From Warburgia ugandensis (lineage: Eukaryota; Streptophyta; Magnoliopsida; Canellales; Canellaceae), in contig CP141132.1 of assembly GCA_035236585.1 (NCBI GenBank), positions 42,845,880 through 42,909,879 on the forward strand: a stretch of 64,000 bases of DNA, in the 5' to 3' direction. The notes under the pieces were generated by a model that made no database searches, was not told the origin of the DNA, and saw only the letters and a list, made by a program, of their open reading frames with translations. This document shows positions 59,171 through 64,000 of this stretch, piece after piece (the first letter of the stretch is position 1; each line of letters starts with the position of its first letter). The translations under genes and the position numbers were made by a program.

Positions 59171-62100
59171 GAACTCTCAAAGAATGACTGGCATGCTCAA
59201 CATGCTAACAGCATACAGACACATATGCTCGTAGGGCCCTACCATCACCTATTAGCGACTACCTTGCCTTTATCTTTGCTTGTGGAAACCTGCATGAACA
59301 ATGACTCACTGAACCTCATGGGGGCTACCTGGCTACCTCTCAAAGCACTTCCCAATGAGAAGGAACTCATACTGCCCACCGTCTTCATTGTAGGCTAATA
59401 TCAATATCATATAAGAGGTCAATGGCCAACTACACCTCTTAGCACAGGGTCTCCAAAAGCGGCATGTAACACGCCTGCCTCCAAGTCTTACTGTCGGCTT
59501 AGGCGTGTAAGCCTTTGGGTCTTACAGTACTCGTAGAACACCAATCAAGTGATCTAGGACTTAGGACACTCTAAGAGTGACTGCCCAAAAAATCGATAAA
59601 ATCCATATCCACAAGGACTTATAACTGCTCATGGAGCACATGCCTAAGCATCACCAAATCTACATCCATCAAGACTTACTAAAACTCATAGAGTGCCTAC
59701 CAAAAGCATTGATGAAATCCATAATCATAAGGGCATACAACTACTCGTAGAGCACCTATCTAAATTTCTACAAAATCAAAACTAGTGTATTGAAAAGCAA
59801 ATATAAATCTCATGGCTCACCACCATGCCTGTGGTGCTTGCCAAGTATCAATGAAAACATTGACTTTGGGCCTCTGGACAAATTTGTGAACTCATTGATC
59901 CAAAAACCATGAGAGACTCCAACTCATGAATGTGATGGTGTATTGAGCACTACTAGTTTGTGTATAGTAGTGTGAGATATTTGTTAATTTCACCATTAAC
60001 TTATTGTGACATATTTAAATGAGCTCGTCTTATTTATAAAGTTTAGGGATGAAATGTCCTGTTCATACTAACACTTGTCTTCATTTTCACTTCAACATTA
60101 TAGTACTTATGTTTTGGGTCTTGATGTGTTTATTATTTCATCTCAATTTAACATTCTTTTAGTGCTAGCTACAAGTTTATCACGTTTAACAACTATCATG
60201 CATTTTGTCCATTTTCTAAGGTTATTAGTGACAATTAACTCATATTTGGACTTATGGCATCACTAGATATTCTCCTAACTACCATTCAATGTCCTAGTGA
60301 TGTTGAATTTCTAGAGCTTAGGTGGTCGACATGAAAACTAATGCTAGCTAATTAGGACATGCATATGTTGAGTTTTGGAAAAACTAGGGCATAGATGATG
60401 GTCACCTAAGGCCATATTTCAATGAATCATAGGTTGACAAGGCTAAAAGTAAAATGGTCAATTCATACAAGTCTTAGCTTAGGGAGGGATGTCCTTCTAC
60501 TAAGAGGTAGGTGACTTTCTCCAATGAGACTAAGATATAATGCCATATGTCATGTGTAGTTCGGTTATGAAATCTTAAGTCCTAGTTAAAGAAACTTCAA
60601 GGACTTAAGGCGTAAGACTCTAGGGCTTGTGAGACTATGGTTATGGTCTAAACCTTAGGTGGTTGAGTCTGAATGAGTCATTCAATAAGAAGTTTCATCA
60701 ATGGAATCAAACTTGGCATTTCTAATTATCCAAAATTCTAACCTAAGCGCAAATTGGTAATTTCACATCTTCTAGCCTAATTACCTTTTCGACGTTCACT
60801 TTATCCAATTCAAAGATGGTTGTAAATTTTTCATATTACCAGTAATGTGTGCAATTTGTGTGGCGACATTTCTCATTTAACAAAGATAAGATTTTTCAGA
60901 TTTTCATTTGAGTGGAATTCTGAAATACTCAAAATTCCGGGTGAGCAAAGGTTTTACACAGAATTCCATGAAACCGGAATTCTGCTGACTCAGGATTTCC
61001 AGGACACTATTTTTCTCCCTGAAATTCCAGGAACTGGAATTCCGTGAACTCGAGAACTCCAGTCAGCATCATCTTCTCCAATCGACTTTTCCAGCAGCAA
61101 TGGTGTATGCAGGCATTTAAAATTCGGTGCCTTTCCAGTGTAACAACAGTTTTTGTATTTACATTTTCAGCATAAAGTAGCTTAGGTATTCATATTTCTA
61201 GCACACGTATAGTTCAAAAATTCACAAACTCCAGTAGCAACTATGAATGTAATCACTTCGGAATTCCAGCACAAGAGTATTTCCCACATTCCCATTTCTA
61301 GCATAAAAGTTATTCCTCCTTCCCAATTTCCAGCACAGAGAGAGATTTCCTATCCTAATCTACTGGTAACACTTAGTGGACTGCACACTTAAGATGAAGA
61401 AAGGGGAAGAAGGAAGTTGGCACCATTTTCCAGCTGGGAACGTGCAGGGAAATTGGTGCACGCCCTTCCTGTTCACCCTTAGTTAGTTGTACTTCCAGTA
61501 GTTTGGGTGTAGAGTGCTTAATTAGTGAATTTTACTGAAAGTTACTTAATCTATGTCGCAATCAATCTCAAAAAGTTCTAGCAGGTAGAAGGAAGAGGCA
61601 CCGAGTTCCAGCGGGTGTCGGGCAGGAATGGGCGCCCTTTACGCCCTGCTTGAACCCCTCAAACCAGTAGCTAAATGACTGATTTCAGGGAAAATTTCAA
61701 TGCTATTTTTATAAGTAAAGTCTAACCTTGATGGCCCATAACATTAGTTTCATGGTTTGGGGGTTAATCATTGAGGTTTTTGTTTTTCGTTTGGGCTGGG
61801 ATTGGTTGTCCTTTTTCCTGCATTGTGTGCAGAAAATGATCCGCCCCGTCCCTATTTCATCTATCATCAACGAAAACTCATGAATGCAAAATTTGTACTT
61901 TAAGGCACTAAATCAAAGCTTATGTGTCCACAAGGAAAACCCATATGGTGATTTCCCAAAATGAAGAATTCACTGGGGGCATTCATGGTTATGAATTGTC
62001 CCCTGTTTTACATGCTGCATGCAGTCCGAAAACCGAGTATGTTTGAGGCAGTTACAAGCTCAACAGTTGTAATAAAAAACGATGCATTTCGAGTCACACA

Positions 62101-62620
62101 TTGTAACTATAGACCGCTGATATACGGAATGTAATAGATTTCCAAGTTATAATCAACATCTAGCAACAAAAGAGAATGACATCTATCATTAATTCAATTG
62201 CATGTTCTGGCAAGGGCAAAAACAAAGTTCTCTTACAAATCATAGAGGAAAGCAACACATTTTTTACTTGAGCTAAACCATACTAGTATTAGTATTCCTT
62301 CCTATTTACAGTCCCCTACCTAGTAAGCTTTCCGCGGCTAGATTCCAGGTAATTTTCCTAAGTTGTGGGTACCTCTTCTTCCTTGCATGGATCTCAACTC
62401 AGGTAGAGCTCCTTCTCTCCAACACTCCTCTCAATCAAAACTCGACTTCTTCCTTCAGCTTCCTGGTTCTCCACCACCCTACCTTCCTTCCCAGCTAACT
62501 TCCCTTCGCAGTCTTCCCCGAACTCCCTTGGTCTGGCTCTTATTGGTCTTCTTCCTCACGACGCATGGGCTTGAATTTGTTCCAGCCCCCTAAATTTCCT
62601 TCATTTTAAACTTAGGTAAA

Positions 62621-62630
62621 TGTATATAAG
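62621..62630 (-). promoter_or_regulatory. TATA-like box of LTR B
   Basis: cttatataca on the minus strand, about 580 bases from the LTR start, the same depth as in S1. Confidence 0.5.
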
Positions 62631-63208
62631 GGCTGGACAGGTGGCCTTAAGTGGGGAGACAACTGCCTTTTGGCAGTGTCCCCATGTGGTCTGCTCAGAT
62701 CGCATAGTGGTAGGTGACCCACTTGTCTAGGTTCAATGAAAACCCTGTAATTTGCACACTTTTCTCAATTATATCCTAGCCAGGGTAAATTTTGCAATTA
62801 CACCTTGACCAATACTATAATTAGTTTCTCATTCCTACATAATTAGTTGGAATTTCTTTGTGTCGTTTTGGTTAGGCTTAGGCTAGGACTTCCCATTCAC
62901 AAATGGCCTACTAATTCCCAAATTTAACCTTAATTTATATTTTAAAATTTATATTTTTCTTTGAAAATTAGATTGATGTTACTTAATGAAATTCTCAAAT
63001 TACTCTTTATCCTTGGGAACTTTGTTTCTAAACGCCCAAATCAACTTAAAAAACAAATTGCAATGGGTTAAATTAACTTAATTCCTCAACACATTCATTC
63101 CATTATCATCGTTTACCCTTAAACATACACTTAGTGAATAAAAAATTACCCTATTTTTTGTAAATGCATAGATTTATTTATCATAATTGTGAAATTACAT
63201 GTATTACA

Positions 63209-63240
63209 CTCTTCCCCCCTATAAGAATTTCATCCCCAAA
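63209..63240 (-). other. Polypurine tract of element B
   Basis: Minus strand: ggggatgaaattc, ttataggggggaagag, then the LTR start. This matches the 'ggggacgaaattc...aagggggg' end of Tekay-type elements, where it follows the pol stop. Confidence 0.8.
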
Positions 63241-63855
63241 ATTGCGTACCTATGGATGAAGACATCAAAGCAAGTCCAAGAACCACTGCCTCATATTCCT
63301 CTTAACCTATAGGCAAGTATGCATATCCTACCATGAATCTCCTCACATGGTGTTCAACGTCATCCGCTTTTTCTACAGTTGAAAATTTGTGATACACAAA
63401 ATATTCATGTTTGCACTGAATCTATCACCAGAGATGATAATCAATACGTACTAAACAAACTCCGGCACTATCACTGGCTTGCCCACTGGTGTGCTAACTT
63501 CCAACAAAAGTCTTAGTTTATCTAAAAGGGCATCTAAGTATGCATAAAAAAATATGCAAAATCAAAGAATGGGTTGGTCCATGATCAAATAGTACATGAG
63601 TATATCTACTTATTTGAAATAGGAAAAGTACCTTCTACAACAATGTTATATGCACTAGCCCTAGTCAATAGTAAGGGTGAACACTTCTCCCTAACTCTTG
63701 AGTGCCTACTCTTGATGAGGTACCTAGTCCCATCCTTAATCTCACCGAGGTTGTACCTCTCTATTGGCCCTGGGATAGTCTCATGTTGCGTGGCCTGATT
63801 GGCCACAAGTAAAACATTGTTTAGGGGTAAAACATGATCAAACTAGATGATGATC
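63241..63855 (-). pseudogene. Element B zinc knuckle and protease remnant; pol deleted
   Basis: Reading from 63855 on the minus strand: QCFTCGQSGHAT, a stop, DYP (a CCHC knuckle whose last Cys is Tyr). Then SRHSRVREKCSPLLLTRASA and YNIVVEGTFPISNK, the stretch between gag and protease. Then a worn active site, FDHGPTHS (family FDSGATHS), and LRLLLEVSTPVGKPVIVPEF. After it the sequence is unrecognisable for a short distance and reaches the polypurine tract. RT, RNase H, integrase and chromodomain (about 3 kb in E1) are missing, so the element is a large-deletion derivative. Confidence 0.75.
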
Positions 63856-64000
63856 TGTGATGACCCGGGTTTTCTCATGCATTTTTAAATGCAATGTCTA
63901 ATTTCCTAAGGTGGGATGCATCCCTATTTGAAAACCATTTTTATAAAAACCATGCAATGCAGCGGAAAACCTTTAGTTTCAAACTCATTTTTGAAAAGCC
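63856..64000 (-). repeat. LTR C, terminal part (continues beyond the window)
   Basis: TGTGATGACCCGGGTTTTCTC is the reverse complement of a Tekay-type LTR end (...CCCGGGTCATCACA). No primer site precedes it on the left: the neighbouring sequence is element B's gag, so it is an insertion in B rather than B's own 5' LTR. After the first 18 bases it differs from the E2 LTR, so it is another family. Confidence 0.7.

Larger units (their letters stand above)
58280..63208 (-). repeat. 3' LTR of element B (4.9 kb, Tekay type)
   Basis: On the minus strand it begins TGTAATACATGTAATTTC at 63208, next to a polypurine tract, and ends AAATCCAAGATGTTACA at 58280. Its 3' half matches LTR A inverted. The TATA element lies about 580 bases in. 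A cluster of gaattc-type sites (60913-61265) and three to four 31-bp units (59056-59170) are internal. The 76-codon frame at 62363-62593 (plus strand) is antisense to the promoter region and not supported as a gene. It interrupts X4's 5' LTR at 58279; the other side of the insertion is outside the window. Confidence 0.8.

Noticed and set aside
62363-62593. 76-codon frame with a proline-rich middle in LTR B
   Set aside because: Antisense to the LTR promoter region, short, no homologous motif recognised.

Overview
This window is eukaryotic nuclear DNA, almost certainly from a seed plant with a large, repeat-rich genome. The reasons are Ty3/gypsy elements of plant type (chromodomain Tekay/Del-like and Athila-like), a tRNA-iMet-type primer site (TGGTATCAGAGC), an Athila-type primer site, megabase-genome-style nesting, and AT-rich DNA in which stops created by C-to-T changes are common. 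I found no host gene, tRNA, rRNA or CRISPR. The species cannot be named from the sequence.

Layout, left to right. (1) 1-5240: an AT-rich satellite of about 0.8-1.0 kb monomers in a four-monomer, 3658-bp higher-order repeat. (2) 5275-5457: a short piece resembling the start of an RTE-type LINE. (3) 5458-7818: part of a long LTR ('A', + strand) carrying a 31-bp minisatellite. (4) 7819-17202: Tekay-like element E1 (+), inserted into LTR A. (5) 17201-25523: a second copy of the same family, E2 (-), fused tail-to-tail to E1 inside truncated LTRs. (6) 25524-58279: a nest of Athila-like elements, all on the minus strand. The oldest, X4, has its gag split into 25524-26438 and 54037-54430 by X3 (26439-54036). 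X3 in turn holds a 4.7-kb solo LTR (S1, 28114-32805) in its 3' LTR, an 8.1-kb non-coding element (X5, 34430-42488) with a perfect GTTTT target duplication, and a 3.2-kb solo LTR (S2, 44693-47928) that splits its reverse transcriptase. (7) 58280-63855: the 3' part of another Tekay-like element, B (-), whose 4.9-kb LTR is the same family as LTR A and which lies in X4's 5' LTR. (8) 63856-64000: the end of one more LTR (C), running off the window.

Relative order inferred from nesting: X4, then X3, then X5, S1 and S2 within X3. E2 and B entered X4 independently, and C entered B. E1 entered LTR A. The E1/E2 fusion came after both insertions and apparently deleted the rest of A, one LTR end, and X4's pol and 3' LTR. 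Every coding region seen is a retrotransposon gene and every one is broken by stops, frameshifts or deletions, so no autonomous element remains.

I did not find a convincing new biological system. The points most worth a second look are the hairpin-rich higher-order satellite, the E1/E2 fusion, a palindrome next to the TATA box lost from both 5' LTRs, the coding-free element X5 with an inverted fragment, and the shared CpG-rich patch downstream of TATA in the Tekay-type LTRs. All coordinates come from reading and aligning by eye; boundaries without a TG/CA end or a target duplication are accurate to perhaps 10-50 bases.
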